A DNA stretch of 64,000 nucleotides from Talpa occidentalis (Eukaryota; Chordata; Mammalia; Eulipotyphla; Talpidae), in the NCBI RefSeq assembly GCF_014898055.3, contig NW_023601212.1, positions 34,646,329 to 34,710,328 on the forward strand. The letters are read 5' to 3'. The position numbers were made by a program, and so were the translations under genes. The notes under the pieces were generated by a model. The model ran no database searches, was not told the DNA's origin, and saw only the letters and a program-made list of their open reading frames with translations. Each line of letters opens with the position of its first letter. Position 1 is the stretch's first letter. Shown in pieces: positions 49,146 through 61,604 of the stretch.

Positions 49146-49419
49146 TATTAATGAACTAGAGATAGGACTACGTGTGTGCTTTGGTCCTCATTTTCAATTT
49201 TTATTGCATTACTTCTTAGAAATTATTGATTGTGTTCATATAAGATTTTCATTTAGCATTCCATAAAACATGATGTTTTTTCAAGGAAGAGTGAATTCTT
49301 TTTTATTTTATAGTCTGTTATGATGAGACAGAGATTAAATGACTTTAAAAAGATAAAAAAGAAAGCTGTTATTAGAATAGAAATAAGAACTGAGAGAACT
49401 TTGTTTCTTTAGTATTCAT

Positions 49420-49535
49420 TCATTCAATCAGAATTTCTGGGGTCCCTTTCTATCTTTAGATATAGTGATTGAGATTTGCAAAGAGGAATAAACCTGGCAC
49501 ATGCCCATGAACAGCTCACACTATAACAGGAGAGG
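49420..49535 (-). repeat. Probable L2 3' end
   Basis: ATTCATTCATTCAATCAGAAT at the low side followed by GAACAGCTCACACTATAAC-type text is the usual appearance of an L2 3' end on the opposite strand. Confidence 0.6.
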
Positions 49536-49588
49536 CAGGGATCTTACTCTACAGTAGGAAAGGTGATATATACATAAATAACTTCTTT

Positions 49589-49826
49589 TTTTCCCCAAAG
49601 ATTTATTTATTTATTTATACAAGCACTGGGTACAGTCAGAAGAGCAGGAGGGTGAGAGAATTCACCAGAGTCAGAGCAGAGAGCAGAGAGCAGAACAGGC
49701 AGACCGACGAAATACACTGCTGAGGGTGTGGGACCCTTGCCGGCGGCCGGGGATTGAACCAGCGCTGCAGAGGCTGCGGGCAGCTTCAAAGCCCAGCACT
49801 CAACCGCTGAGCCACCATGCAGGTCC
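49589..49826 (-). mobile_element. tRNA-derived SINE with internal deletion and 16-bp TSD
   Basis: In element sense it jumps from GGGTCCCACA to CCCTCAGCAGTG, losing about 38 bp at the head/body boundary. The first bases of the head are also altered (GGGACCTGCATGGTGG). Exact duplication cataaataacttcttt at 49573-49588 and 49827-49842. Confidence 0.93.
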
Positions 49827-49842
49827 CATAAATAACTTCTTT

Positions 49843-50945
49843 ACAGGGTGGAAAGTAGTAGAGTAGTTCAAGAGTTCCAGTCACACTACTGTAAAAGTTC
49901 CTAACAACAGAAACTTCTCTCATTTTCTAGAATTTCTGTCATATATAGACATATGTCTTTATAACATCAGAAAGGAAAAAAGTATGCCATGCAGTAGACG
50001 GTGGGTGTGTGTATGGATGGGGTAGAACTAGTCTGTCTGTCAAAATGGACATGTAGCACTGGATATCCTGAGGAAGCAGATGAAATAGAGCAGGGTAATA
50101 AGGACCAAAAAATGGAGTAGTCAATTTTGCAGGATGTGTCCATAGTTGCCATCCTGACCCCATGAAAGAGGAAACACCATCTTGTATCCAAAGTGCTTTG
50201 AGTTGACTTTGGGAGGCAGCGCTCCTGCCTTAGATGAGAGATGACATCAGGGGTGAGAGGAATGCCAGAGCTTCCGCTTCTTCTTAGCCACTACTCCTTA
50301 GATCATTCTGCAGGTCCACAGCCAGAATCCCACAGTCAAGCATTTACCTGGGAGCCTAGAGAGTATACAGCATGCAACTCTACTGTCGCAGGCTGCATCT
50401 GTAAGCATCACAATAGAAGAAACCCCAGTGTCTTTTACACAGAACGGAATGGGTCTATGGTTTAGGTAGGCGCGTACAACTGCAGTCTGTAGAAAAAGAC
50501 TAATGTTGCCATTTACTTTGTAGAAATGGAATTTCCAGGCTTTAAATTAAAATTTTTAATTCAAGAAAGAGAACCATAATTATTAGATTAGGCTATTTCA
50601 TCTTATCAGAAAATAATGCCAGTGTTACATGCTTGCTTTGACCTTCACCTTTTATTGAGTTTGTAATCAGCATTTTATCAAAGTTTTTATTTTAATAATT
50701 AAAACCTTAGTGTGAATTTGAAAATTGTCAGAAATAGGTCAATAATTCTGAAACTAATCTAAATAAAGTGACTTCAGATGCAAAGAACAGAATGGGCTTT
50801 ATCTCACTAGTCCCATTATGAGTGTATTGGGTAGATAAGTGATTGTAATAGAAACAGAATTAATCACTCTTTCTTGTTTTCTCTCACCTGGCACAGTAAG
50901 TCACAGTGAGAATTCATATTTGGAAAGCGCAATATGTCAACATTC
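49843..50945. other. Intronic sequence, no gene recognised
   Basis: 50210-50470 is somewhat GC-richer with a 74-codon open frame but no recognisable similarity. Confidence 0.4.
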
Positions 50946-50954
50946 AAATTTGCA

Positions 50955-51300
50955 TTTTTTTCTTATATATATTTTACATCCTTCTTCCTTTTTGTACAAT
51001 GCATGCTTTCTCCTCTCAGGTGTAGTCCCTGCAAAATTCTCATCAGAATATACAGGCAAAACACTACAAGACATTCATCTCAGCAACATCTTTAAAGACA
51101 CATCCCCCAAAGCAAAGAAAATGAAGGAAAAGATAAACAGCTGGGACTACATAAAATTAAAAAGCTTCTGTACAGCAAAAGAGACATTAACCAAAACAAA
51201 GAGACACACTACTGATAGTGAAAAAAATTTTACACAATACTACTGATAAGGGCCTGATCACAAAGATCTACATAGAGCTGATGAGATTCAACAAAAACAA
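50955..51300 (-). mobile_element. Probable second 5'-inverted L1, short
   Basis: 50955-51035 resembles the L1 3'UTR in minus orientation (TTCTTCCTTTTTGTACAATG, CTCTCAGGTGTAGTCCCTGC; compare 41855-41875). 51040-51300 is L1 ORF2 in plus orientation (TLQDIHLSNIFKDTSPK, then [19 protein letters not shown]). The two halves are not adjacent in the L1 sequence, so an inversion with internal loss is inferred. Flanks share an AAATTTG plus T-rich motif near 50945 and 51301, a weak TSD candidate. Confidence 0.6.
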
Positions 51301-51309
51301 AATTTGTGT

Positions 51310-53105
51310 TATTTTTTTTACTTAAAAGGTAGTAACAATAAATAGTACTAGAAATGAAAACTTCATACAAAATTCATGAATCTTTGATTTAATTTTTTTT
51401 CTTACTAGCAGACCCTACTTCCAGATAGTATGCAATGTAATAATTGATTCCTCTCCACCTTCTCAAATCCATTTGATTTTTAACTTAATCTCCTCCTCAT
51501 CTTCCCTGACTGGGAGGAAGGATATCTGGAAAGGCATATCTTTTAATTAATTTAAAGGCCACACACTTGAATGCATACTGTGGTCCCTGTCCTTTCTTTA
51601 ACAATGAAGAGACAAGATATACTCCCTTCTATCTAATGCCAGTGACATTAGCTGTGGTATTGGATGCTGCACATGAGGATCCAATGTGGTTCTGAGGTGT
51701 CTGCAGGAATCTCCTCTCTAATGAGAAACACTAATTTTAAGTACGTCATCTGAATCATCCTGCTGCTAGTTCAAGAGTACTATGTAACCATAGTTTGGGA
51801 TATGTATTATCAGGCCTATAAAATCAGTTATTAGTATTAGAAGGAATGTACACACATATAATAAATTCACCTTTGTATATCAGTTAAGATTATTTTTGAC
51901 AGGGTAATTTTCAGATCATCTATATTAAAATTACCTAAAGCACCTATCAAACAGACTATCAGTTGGCTCCACACTGACCTGCTGAGTCTGGTATAGGAGC
52001 CCCAAGCTCTTTAAGTGATTATTATGGAAAATAAAATTTGGGAGACAGTACTTAATATGATGGCAGAGACAATGTGAACTAATAGTGCTTTGAAAATGAA
52101 ACTTAAGGTAAGGAAAATTCTCCATAATTGAAGGAAGATTGGTGAAGGTAGGGAGCCCTGAGTAAACAGAGGGCAGTTGGCTGCTGGGAAGGGTAGGAAC
52201 TCCTCTATCAGCTCCTCATATCACAAATCACCTCTTTCTTATGACTGCTTCCAACTAAAGGATTAAAAGATTTCAGTCAGTCATCCCCAAATTTAAGAAC
52301 TCCATGGAAGCATTCTCACTGAAATTAAGTGATATTAGTTCTTCCTTCCACTACCTGCATGGTAAATGAATCAAATAGAGCAAGTCAGCATCCAGTACTT
52401 TCTCCATCTTCCCTTCCCAATTTGTGCGCTGGGTTTGGTGGAAGAGGGGAGGAAAGAAGAATGCAATAAAATTGTTACTCAAGAGAGTCCCGTTCTGACA
52501 TGACTATTTCCTTTATGCAAGCCTCGGAGCTTAAATTCTATACTATTGAGAAAAGCTAGAGAAACAGTGAACTGAAATTCTGCTAATTCACATACATTTT
52601 GTTACCATTTGTATCCCTTTCTCCATGATACCCAAAATCTGCTTTTTTACTTGTCTCTTACTTTCTGTCCTCAAGTACAAGGAGACCCTTTCATCTTGAC
52701 AAACTGTTTTTATTCTTTCCCCTTCTTACTTTATTGACTACTGTCTTATTTTTCTTCTTTCTTCATTAGCAAATTCTCAAATGATTAGTGTTTTATCTGC
52801 TGGACTCATTTTCAAGCAACCTACTTTATTCTGACCCTCCTACTCACTGTAAATGACACCTCTTTTTCAGATATTACTAATGGTGTTTACTTTTCTAAAT
52901 TCAGTGACTTTCATTCTTTTTCATGTTGCTTAAAGCTATAAAAGAATAATGGGGTGGAATATTATCAACTGGGAATCAACTAGCCAAAATGCTAATTAAT
53001 TACATGTTTTGCTTTCATAATCAATGAATAAAATTCCCCTATCTAATCAATTAATAAAAGCCCATGGATTTTCACATCTTAACTTAGATATACAAAGCTG
53101 CATTT
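51310..53105. other. Intronic sequence, no gene recognised
   Basis: 52600-52920 is pyrimidine-rich and may be a diverged L2 stretch. No exon signal was recognised. Confidence 0.4.
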
Positions 53106-53112
53106 CACTATC

Positions 53113-53366
53113 TTTTTTTTTTTTTTAGATTTATTTATGCATAGAAGACCTGGGGTGTAGGCAAGAGGTACAGGGGTTGAGAGGATTCACCAGAGACAGA
53201 GTAGAAGCAGAACAGGTGGATCTGCTGAAATACACTGCTAAGGGGAGCAGGGAAAAGACAGGAGAGGTCTGCTATGTTTTATGTGAGTTAGCTCCCTGGA
53301 TGGGGACTGAACTCAGGCCATGGCAGTGATAGTGCTGAGACTAACCCGTATACCACCAGTGAGGCT
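53113..53366 (-). mobile_element. tRNA-derived SINE, older copy
   Basis: Poly(T) plus AGATTTATTTATGCATAG tail, body CACCAGAGACAGAGTAG, head CACCAGTGAGGC. Many substitutions. No secure TSD. Confidence 0.87.
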
Positions 53367-53558
53367 CTGCACTACTATTTGATTCTGCCTTCATGATTAT
53401 ATTTTTAACTTATCATAATGGAGGAATTAATGAAAAATCAAATTATGGCAATATTTAATAAAAATGACATCCACATACACCTGTATTTTCATGGATTGGG
53501 TCCTTGTACAATTATAACATAGTGTTTTACAAATATATCAGTAAAGACTATGTCATGC

Positions 53559-53789
53559 GGGCCTCCCTGGTGGCGCAGCGGTTGAGCGCTGGGCTGCTAA
53601 GCTGCCCACAGCCTATGCAGCGCCGGTTCGATCCCCGGCCACCGGCAAGGGTCCCACATGGCGTGCAGAGCTCCTCTGCCACTGCTCCCCTCAGCAGTGT
53701 ACTTCGTCAGTCTGCCTGTTCTGCTCCCCGCTCTGGCTCTGGTGAATTCTCTCACCCTCCCATGCTTCTGACTGTACTCAGTGCTTGTA

Positions 53790-53832
<43 letters not shown>

Positions 53833-53847
53833 ATCTTAAAAAAAAAA
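53559..53847 (+). mobile_element. tRNA-derived SINE, young-looking, expanded (AAAT)n tail
   Basis: GGGCCTCCCTGGTGGCGCAG head, A box TGGCGCAGCGG, B box GGTTCGATCCCC, body, about eleven AAAT units (53790-53833), TCTT and A-run. Long duplication aaagactatgtcatgc at 53543-53558, repeated from 53846 to 53861 (the first A residues merge with the tail). Best preserved copy in the window. Confidence 0.96.
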
Positions 53848-54173
53848 AGACTATGTCATGCAATGAATGTATCTCTCATGTAAAAATCAAATTCTATACA
53901 TCTGATCACATGATATTTTAATTGATGAAGAAAATTCTTTACAAAAAGTTGACAATATAATGGACTTAGAAAATTAAGTACCATGTTTAATGATAAAATT
54001 GAGTAAAACAATAAATTATTAAATACATTATAAAGGACATGGAATAAAGAATCATATGTTAGCTCTTTGGAATTTTCAATTTAACATTAACATTTCTAGA
54101 AGGTAAAGCTTATGCTTTATTTTATAACAAAATATAGACAATTGTAAGTCTGGATAATCCCCATCAGATATAT

Positions 54174-54222
54174 CATGTGTGTATACATACACACATGCAC
54201 ACACATGCACACATACACACCC
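54174..54222. repeat. Imperfect (CA)n microsatellite
   Basis: Runs of TGTGTATACATACACACA and CATGCACACA units. Confidence 0.85.
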
Positions 54223-55088
54223 ACATCAGAAACTCTTGAATCAAATGTATTGCACTAATGAACTGTATTTACTAGGGTGAGGTTAGAATTCATCGAAAAC
54301 TATTTGCAGCAGGCTGACATTTAAACACCCAGCCTGAATGGGTTTTCCCTTAGTTAGGTAGCATTGCTGCAGGCATGCTCAAAGCTGCCATGCTCGTTTG
54401 AACCCACAGGGAACTGTACTTACTGGCTCATGCCACACAGCAGGATAGCTAAAAAAGGTCTTTATGTAGCAGGACAGTAATATTTATGTTTGAAAGTTTC
54501 TTTAAATAAGTATGTTTTGCTGCATATTTCCAGGTGAAAGTCATATTTTCTATAACTTCTTTGATTCACTTAAAACCTTTTCTGTCCTTTTATCCTTAAA
54601 ATGTTAGGGTGCTTCCCTCAGGAATGCTAACACTGCTCTCCTCAAATACACTTCATTAGTGGGTCAAAGTGTAGCCAATGTGTCATCATGTCACTCTATT
54701 TGGTGGTGTTGCACTCTTAAATAAGTCTGTGTTGACTTCAATTTGGAATGGTCAGTTTGGTGTGTGGTCAGAACCTGGGGTATGGTCAGCATGGGTGGGA
54801 TAATCTGGACTTCAAGTCCATTGATTCCATTGTATTTGTACGGATTAATTTACCACACATAATTTTCACCTTGAATAATTTAGACATTACCAAAAAGATT
54901 GAAGGATTGAGATAGGGAGTATCTATATCTATATCTGCATCTGTATCTGTTAGCATAGAGGCATGAATACAGCTATTTCTGAAATTTCACCAAGCTTTTC
55001 TGTGCCTCCTTTCATTTTATCTGACATACTCTCAGCCTTTCCTATTGGCTTACTTTGCATTTCTTACATCCTGGTAATTAACATATTT

Positions 55089-55357
55089 AGTAGTAGTATT
55101 ATTATTATTTAAAGATTTTTTAATTTATTTATGCATAGAAGAACTGGGGGTGGTAAGGTAAGAGGATTCACCAGAGACAAAGTGGGGAGCAGATGAGGCA
55201 GAGCTACTGAAATACACTGCTAAGGGGAGCAGCAGGTGAGACAAGAGAGGTCTGCCTCACCATGTGGGTCAGCTCCCTGGCCAGGGATGGAACTCAGGCC
55301 ACAGTGATGATAATGTGATAGCTCTGAGACTTAACCCTTATGCAACCGGGGAGGCCC
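55089..55357 (-). mobile_element. tRNA-derived SINE, full length, older type
   Basis: The tail side begins with AGTAGTAGTATTATTATTATTT, a mutated A-rich tail; the head ends GGGGAGGCCC. Target duplication aattaacatattt (55076-55088) versus aattaacgtattt (55358-55370). Confidence 0.92.
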
Positions 55358-56051
55358 AATTAACGTATTTTATATAACTATACTTACATTGACTGTCTTG
55401 ACACAATCCAACCAATTAACATATGAATTGAAATAAATAGAATGGCAAGTCATAGTAACATGATTGTTGATGAACACCGATCCATTAAAAACAAACAATT
55501 GAGATTCAACACTTAGGAACTATGGCTACAGAAAAGAAAATGAATGTAATAAATAAAGATCATGTAAAACAATAACATAATAAAGTTGGAAGATAATTGG
55601 AGATAGGTAAGGGGAAATGTCGAGGCTATACTCCACTTTTTTACAACAAAGAGTCAATTAGCATGTTTAAAAATAGAAATGTATAGTGAAGACAAAACCC
55701 AAAAAGAACTATAATGGCTCTAACCTGTTAATATTGCTCATAATCTTTTCCTTAATATTAATAGAATCTTGTGGGATGTTATCTTTTGTCGTAAAGAATT
55801 TTATTGGAAGTTCATCAATTGCATATGTTTTGTCTTCTAATGAATTTAAGTAGAATAACTGATAATTATATATATATATATAATAGCATTACTAATTGGA
55901 ATTATTTTTTGAAATTATTTAAATTCTGTCCTTATAAATATATATATTTTCCTTTATATTTTCACAGATTAAATTACAATGCTAATGACTAATATCTTGA
56001 ATAATTTAGATGTGACAGAGATGGAAGGGTTGAATAGGGACGTGGAGACTC

Positions 56052-56117
56052 CTATCTATCTACCTATCATCTATCCATTAATTTACCTACCTACTTACCT
56101 ACCCACCTACCTATCAT
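56052..56117. repeat. Imperfect CTAT/CTAC microsatellite
   Basis: Irregular CTATCTAC/CTACCTAC units. Confidence 0.85.
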
Positions 56118-56470
56118 TGAAATAATGTCCATCAACTATTAACATGAGTTATTTGGGGGTAATAATCCTATTGTAACCTAAGACTTTTACATAGTGTCTA
56201 ATACCTACAAATTAATAAACCTTGTTTGCAAGAGTGATGTGGAAAGTCTGCTTAGAAATATGGAGTAGAGCAGTGGATACCCTCAGAATACAGTTCTGAC
56301 AGGGGAGTGCTAAGAGAGGGTGTTGTGAAAAATGTGGAAATTTGGAGGAAACAGTACTGTTAAACTGTTAATAGTATGTTTTTAATTACATAAGTTTGGG
56401 GATGTTTTTCAAGTTTGATTCAAAGAAGCATGTTTGAATTCCTAGTTGTAAGTTGTTCAAGTGCATTTCT

Positions 56471-56746
56471 TTCTTTTTTTTTTAAGATTTATTTATTTTT
56501 GCATACAAGAACTGGGGTATAAGTCAGAGATGCAGGGAGTGAGAGGATTCAACAGAGAGAGTGGGGAGCAGAACAGACAGATCTACTGAAATACACTGCT
56601 GAGGGGAGCAGTGGGCAAGGCAGGAGAGGTCTGCTGCACCATGTGGGTGGCTCCCTGGCTGGCCCCAGGGACCAAACTCATGCTGCAGTGGCTGGGGGTA
56701 GCTTGATAGCCCTGTCTTTAACCCCTCTGTCATTAGGGAGGCCCCC
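56471..56746 (-). mobile_element. tRNA-derived SINE, full length, older type
   Basis: TTTTTTTTTTAAGATTTATT tail and ATTAGGGAGGCCCCC head. Candidate duplication aagtgcatttct (56459-56470) versus aaatgcattcct (56747-56758), two mismatches. Confidence 0.88.
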
Positions 56747-57019
56747 AAATGCATTCCTAATGGAAGAGATAACCAATTAGCATTCTTAATCTTGTACAAA
56801 AGAGGAACAGCTACTCTGAAATCCATGCAGAGAAGGAGTAGAATGCACTGCTACAAAAGCATGGAAGGATAGGGGTCAGTCACCCTAGTGTCCCAGCTTC
56901 TGCCACATCTTCCCTGCCAGGACTGATAATTATCAGACAAGAAACTCCCAATCTAGGCAACCTAGACATCTGTGTGGCTGAATAAAAAGCAAGGACTTGA
57001 TCCTTAATGTAATCGAGTG

Positions 57020-57210
57020 TCAGCAGAAACAGAACTGAATTAGGAGTCAGAGGGCAGAGCCCCACTTGGCAATAATCACCTCTCTCAGTGTCAGTTTGCT
57101 ATCTGCAAAATGAAGATATTAATACCTGCCCTGCACATGTCAGGGGGTGAAGGTAGAGAACAAATTAGATAAAGTAATTGGACATGCTCTGTAAACTGTA
57201 AAGCATTACA
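57020..57210 (+). repeat. MIR SINE
   Basis: CAGAACTGAATTAGGAGTCAG, CTCTCAGTGTCAGTTTGC, ATCTGCAAAATGAAGATATTAA and TCTGTAAACTGTAAAGC follow the MIR order nearly from end to end. Confidence 0.85.
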
Positions 57211-57634
57211 TGAGACAAAAATATCATTATTTTAGGTCATCCTTAATGCTTTGCATTAAGGAGAAACTCAACAAGAAAAAGCATTTTCATGAGTTAGTGT
57301 CTTGTCTTTGGGAGACCCTCAAAGAGCTATACAAAGATAGTAATAGAAAGTTAATTGTCCCTGTTTTAAGCAAAGATCTTTTACATTTTACATTTGTGTT
57401 AAGCAAAAAAGGTTTTCCTGCTGCGTCAAGTTACAGCTGCTTTCTGACTGTTCCTTCTTAGAATGCCTTCCTGGTGCCCATCTGTATTTTCCAGGGTTAT
57501 TGTTTCTGGCTCTTTGTCTTTCCAAATATGTTGTTTTTGATGATCTTTTCTAAACTTGTGCCTTATTCTGCTCTAAATTAACATTCAGTGATTGGAAAAT
57601 AGGTAGGTGGACAGACAGATAGTTACATAGACAG

Positions 57635-57745
57635 ATGCTGAAGAGGCACCTCAAACCCAGAATGTCCAAAGGGGATTCATTGTCTTCCTCATGATGCTTA
57701 TGTTTTATCCTGGGTTTTCTATCTCAGCTAAATACATTGTCATTT
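57635..57745 (+). repeat. L2 fragment
   Basis: GAAGAGGCACCTCAAACCC and AGAATGTCCAAAGGGG match the L2 ORF2-end region. Confidence 0.6.
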
Positions 57746-58184
57746 ATCTAGTCTCCTTCAATTTGGAAACTATAGAATCAGGATTTGGTGGATAGTTTTG
57801 TAATTCATAACTCTTAAGGGATGTCATTCATACAATGGTCTCTGATTGGAACTAATGCTGTGCAGAGTACAACCTGAGTGACTGAGCATGACAGGCTTTC
57901 AAATAGCTTTGCTGTTAGTCCATTATCTCAATAGTACTAACTCTTTTATTTTCTGTATTCAGAGGATAACCTCAACTCATCAGAAATCCCAACAGGATAT
58001 TTTATCATCGTTTTTATCTTTAATTGATAAAAAAGGGACAAAATTCTGAGTGTAGATATGCATGAAACTTATAATGAAAAAGGTTGATGTATTAAGTTAA
58101 ACATATTTTAATGGTGAGTGTGTGTATGTTTAGTCAAGAGACTCCACAGCCCTCAACAATCCTCTTTTCCCATATATGCATGTT

Positions 58185-58475
58185 GCTCTTTATATCAAGA
58201 GTTTCTTTCTCCTTCTCTTGAATGTGTTGATCTTGTGACTAGTCTTGACCAAATGGGTAATAGAGATATGCAAATAAAGACTTGCTAAGTGTCTGGGTGT
58301 CTGGAAACATTCCTCAGAACCCAGATACTGTTTTGAGAAAGACACAGAAAAGCCGAGGCATGCTGGTTAATAAGCACAGCTGAGATCCCCCTGACAGATG
58401 TACCAATCTTTACATATGTAAATGCACTATTTTAGACATTCTAGAGCAGTCAAAAATCCAAATGATTAATAAAAA
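58185..58475 (+). repeat. MaLR (MLT1-type) LTR fragment
   Basis: CTTCTCTTGAATGTGTTGATC, TTGTGACTAGTCTTGACC, AATGGGTAATAGAGATATG and GCCGAGGCATGCTGGTTAAT are typical MaLR LTR landmarks. The 3' end is eroded. Confidence 0.6.
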
Positions 58476-59059
58476 ACTCTGTGTGTGTGTGTCTATATGT
58501 GTGTATTTAATTCATCTTTCCAAGGAGCCTAAGATAAAGGCAAAGTACACCATTAGTTAAAAGTAGTATGTACACATTTGGTTGAAATAGTTTCCAAAGC
58601 AAGTTTCTGGAATATTCAGTAAGACCATCAGTTATGGAAGAGTGATAAATGATTAAAAAAAAAAAGCTCAATGTCCAGAGATGAGGCCCTGAAAAGAGAA
58701 TGTGGACAATGGATCTCATACTCTAAGTTACTGGTAATCCTTTTGTATGTCATACCTATATCCAATTGTGTACATAAAATTTCAAGCAACTGCATAAAAC
58801 CTAAGATTGAGAAGCTTCAAGCCATCTCGCACCTTTACTTTCTGTTAAGTAGAGCCTACACCAAGCATGTGGTTATCTGTTTTTAAGAACTGAAAACCTG
58901 CTGAGGCTTAACATGTCATCTATGGGGTTGGTACCCTCATCAACTCGATGGGAGCTATGAAATAACCTAAAGGAATATTATGCTTTTCTCTTTCCAAGTC
59001 CTTATCTCATGTGGATTGTTTAGATTTCAACTAAATCTTCTACGGACAAAATATTCTGA

Positions 59060-59245
59060 ATCTGAATAGATTTCTCCTCTCACGTGCGGTCACCATAGTT
59101 TTTCTACTACCAAAGTACCCATAATCCTCTACCAAAGTCCATTGTGCTTTCCTCCCTATCCCAACCCCTAGTTTTCTACTCTCCCTCCTCCTTCCCTCCT
59201 AAATGTCTCAGATATAGTTTCAATTTCCCAATTTCAACCCTGTTC
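59060..59245 (-). mobile_element. Old L1 3'UTR fragment
   Basis: CTCCTCTCACGTGCGGTCACC, ATAATCCTCTACCAAAGTCC and the CT-rich stretch after it are the reverse complement of the 3'UTR text at 44110-44140 and 32625-32645. Confidence 0.6.
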
Positions 59246-59329
59246 TCACTTTTATTATTTTAGTTAATATCCTCTTCATCTTCAGTGTAGTGGTCTAGTC
59301 TCATTTTCCTAAATAGTTACCCGTCTGTA

Positions 59330-59455
59330 GTTTTTATTTTCTTCTATTAACACTCCATTTGGTTGTCAGTGATATTTCTAAAACATAAACCTGTCACTTC
59401 ATTGCTCAATTAGAAAACTTGCTATTGAATTTCTCAATACACAGAATGAAGTAAT
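59330..59455 (+). repeat. L2 fragment
   Basis: GATATTTCTAAAACATAAAC, CTGTCACTTCATTGCTCAA and TAGAAAACTTGCTATTGAAT match the L2 segment around ATCACATCACT...CTTAAAAC. Confidence 0.6.
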
Positions 59456-61483
59456 TGTTAAGAGCATGGGGGTGGGAGATCTTGAATGTTAGGTTAAGTA
59501 TCCTGGATTTCATACAATAGGGATCATATAATAAAATTTGAGGAGGGAACTGAAATAAAACAGTATTTTGAGTAGGTCTTTTCTACCCTTTCATTATCTG
59601 ATTCATTTACTGCATTTGATTTTAACCAGATCAATCAGTCTGTAAGTTTTAGTTTATGACAAAGAAACAATTTTTTGCAGGCCTCTTTTTTAGTGCTTTT
59701 TCATTCTCTTCTGGCCATTGTCTTATGTTACAATTCCCACTTACATTCATAGTTCCCTAACTCGACCTTCCCTTTACTGATATCTTTTGACTGAAACTTT
59801 AGCTTTACATATTGATAAAATAGGCTTTTGCTTCTCTGCCTTCAGTATCATCTAAAGAAAGTGGAAATAGTGCCAGAGGATCAGATAAATATTTCCTTTT
59901 CCTTGTAAACATCTCTCCGAGCAGATATCAACACCTTTGCTGATGTTGACATGGAGTGAGAGAGATGTGTCTTAATAACTGGGCCACATTAAATGGTCCC
60001 TCTGGCATGAGGACTAACGGTGGGTCGTTGATCATGTTTCAATTTAAAATGCCTGGCAAAGTCCCTTTCCACAAACACAACTGCAGGAGCTGTTCCTGGA
60101 AGCCAGCAATCTTTTGTGATATTATCACTGGAAGATAAGGCTGGTAATTAAAATGATTCTACAGCTATCCTCTGAAGACTTCTCAATTTGTGACAGACTG
60201 ATTGAGCACAAAGATTAAACATTAGGGAGCATTTCTTTTCTTGGCTCTAGTTTCTGGTAAAGAATTACTTACTGCTCTTGCATTGGGGCATCATCTCAGA
60301 GGGGACTTTATGTTCCAGTTCTTCATTTTAGACATTTCCTCAGTTCAAGTGTCTCTCTACCTTAATGATTAGATGGGTTTCCATAAGCTAATAAATCTCC
60401 ATGGGTTTCATTATTCTGATCTAAAAGTTTATGAGGGTTATAGATTATCAGTTGTGTAAGTGCATGTGTGAACTTCACTTGGCAGAGCTCACAATAACCA
60501 GCAGCTATTTATTATTAGGTGGTTTTTATAGAAACTATAACTTTTGCTCACTGAGGGTCTCTGAATTACAGGGAACTCCAATTCTCCTTTCCTTTCTCCA
60601 GTCTCCGATATGTAGTATCAGCAAGCTATTCCTTGTGATAAGTCTGAAAATTGTTCCTGAACATCTGAAATGCTTTATGTAGTTGAATACAAGCAATCTC
60701 ATGTCAAAAATCACATCTCATGACACGGTGGAACAGGAGGCGATGATGAGGCTATGATGCTTTCAGATAAACCGTTCCTCAAGAATGTTGTTATGTCACT
60801 TTGAAATGTTTGCCACAACATGAATGAAAAGTCAGATGATGGGATACACAAGTTTGAACATCTAATAGTCTTATACACTTTTTCTGAAAACACTAAGATT
60901 TGTTTCACCAGTCTTTCATTTTCTAGAATGTTCTGTTGACTAGTAAAATGTCATATTTAAATCAGTTCTTATTTTGAATTGTGACTAAGAGGTGCATGTT
61001 TTCCTATATATGGTTTTTATCCATTTAGGTAACCTCAGATAGCACGTGGTATTGGCCATCTGAGGTAGGAACTGTCACAGTACTTGGGTAGCATTTTCAA
61101 AGTGTGGAATCACCTGGGTTAGTAGTAACTACTGAGCCAAACACCACTTCTCGTGCCTAAGAAATATTTGTTTGGCTGTGTCATTTGTCTACCTTTCAAA
61201 ATTCTTCTAGATTCAGCATGAATATGAATACAGTGGATTGTATATAGAACAAAATAACTTGGGAGATGTTATTTTCCTTCTACAAACACCCAGAGGCACT
61301 AGTTAGGAAACAAATTTTGTGGAGGAAAAATAGCAACATGTTTGTAATACTCATAGCTATTTCCCTTCACTTGTATTTAAAAATGGCTAATCTTAGTTAA
61401 TTCTTATTTGTGATGTAAATTTTCAGTCAAAATAATATCTGTAGACCTAGTTTTAATGACTAAAAATAGGGTTACAATAAAAA
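59456..61483. other. Intronic sequence, no gene recognised
   Basis: About 2 kb without a nameable repeat, except a possible small MER5-like piece at 61070-61150 (TTTCAAAGTGTGGAATCACC). No exon signal. Confidence 0.4.
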
Positions 61484-61494
61484 TTCTAATGGCA

Positions 61495-61604
61495 GGGCCT
61501 CCCCTGGTGGTGCAGCGGTTGAGCGCTGGGCTGAGAGGCTGCCCGCAGCCTCTACAGCACCGGTTCATTCCCTGGCCACCGGCGAGGGTCCCACCAAAAA
61601 AAAA
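61495..61604 (+). mobile_element. SINE head-only copy with A-tail and TSD
   Basis: 101 bp of tRNA-related head (GGGCCTCCCCTGGTGG, A box TGGTGCAGCGG, B-box-like GGTTCATTCCC, ending GAGGGTCCCACC) run straight into an A9 tail. The CT-rich body and AATAAA/TCTT module are absent. Exact duplication ttctaatggca at 61484-61494 and 61606-61616 shows it was inserted in this short form. Confidence 0.93.

Noticed and set aside
53559..53660. tRNA-gene-like A and B boxes in SINE heads
   Set aside because: The sequence between the boxes does not fold as a proper tRNA with a clear anticodon arm, and the head is fused to SINE body and A-tail. tRNA-derived, not a tRNA gene.
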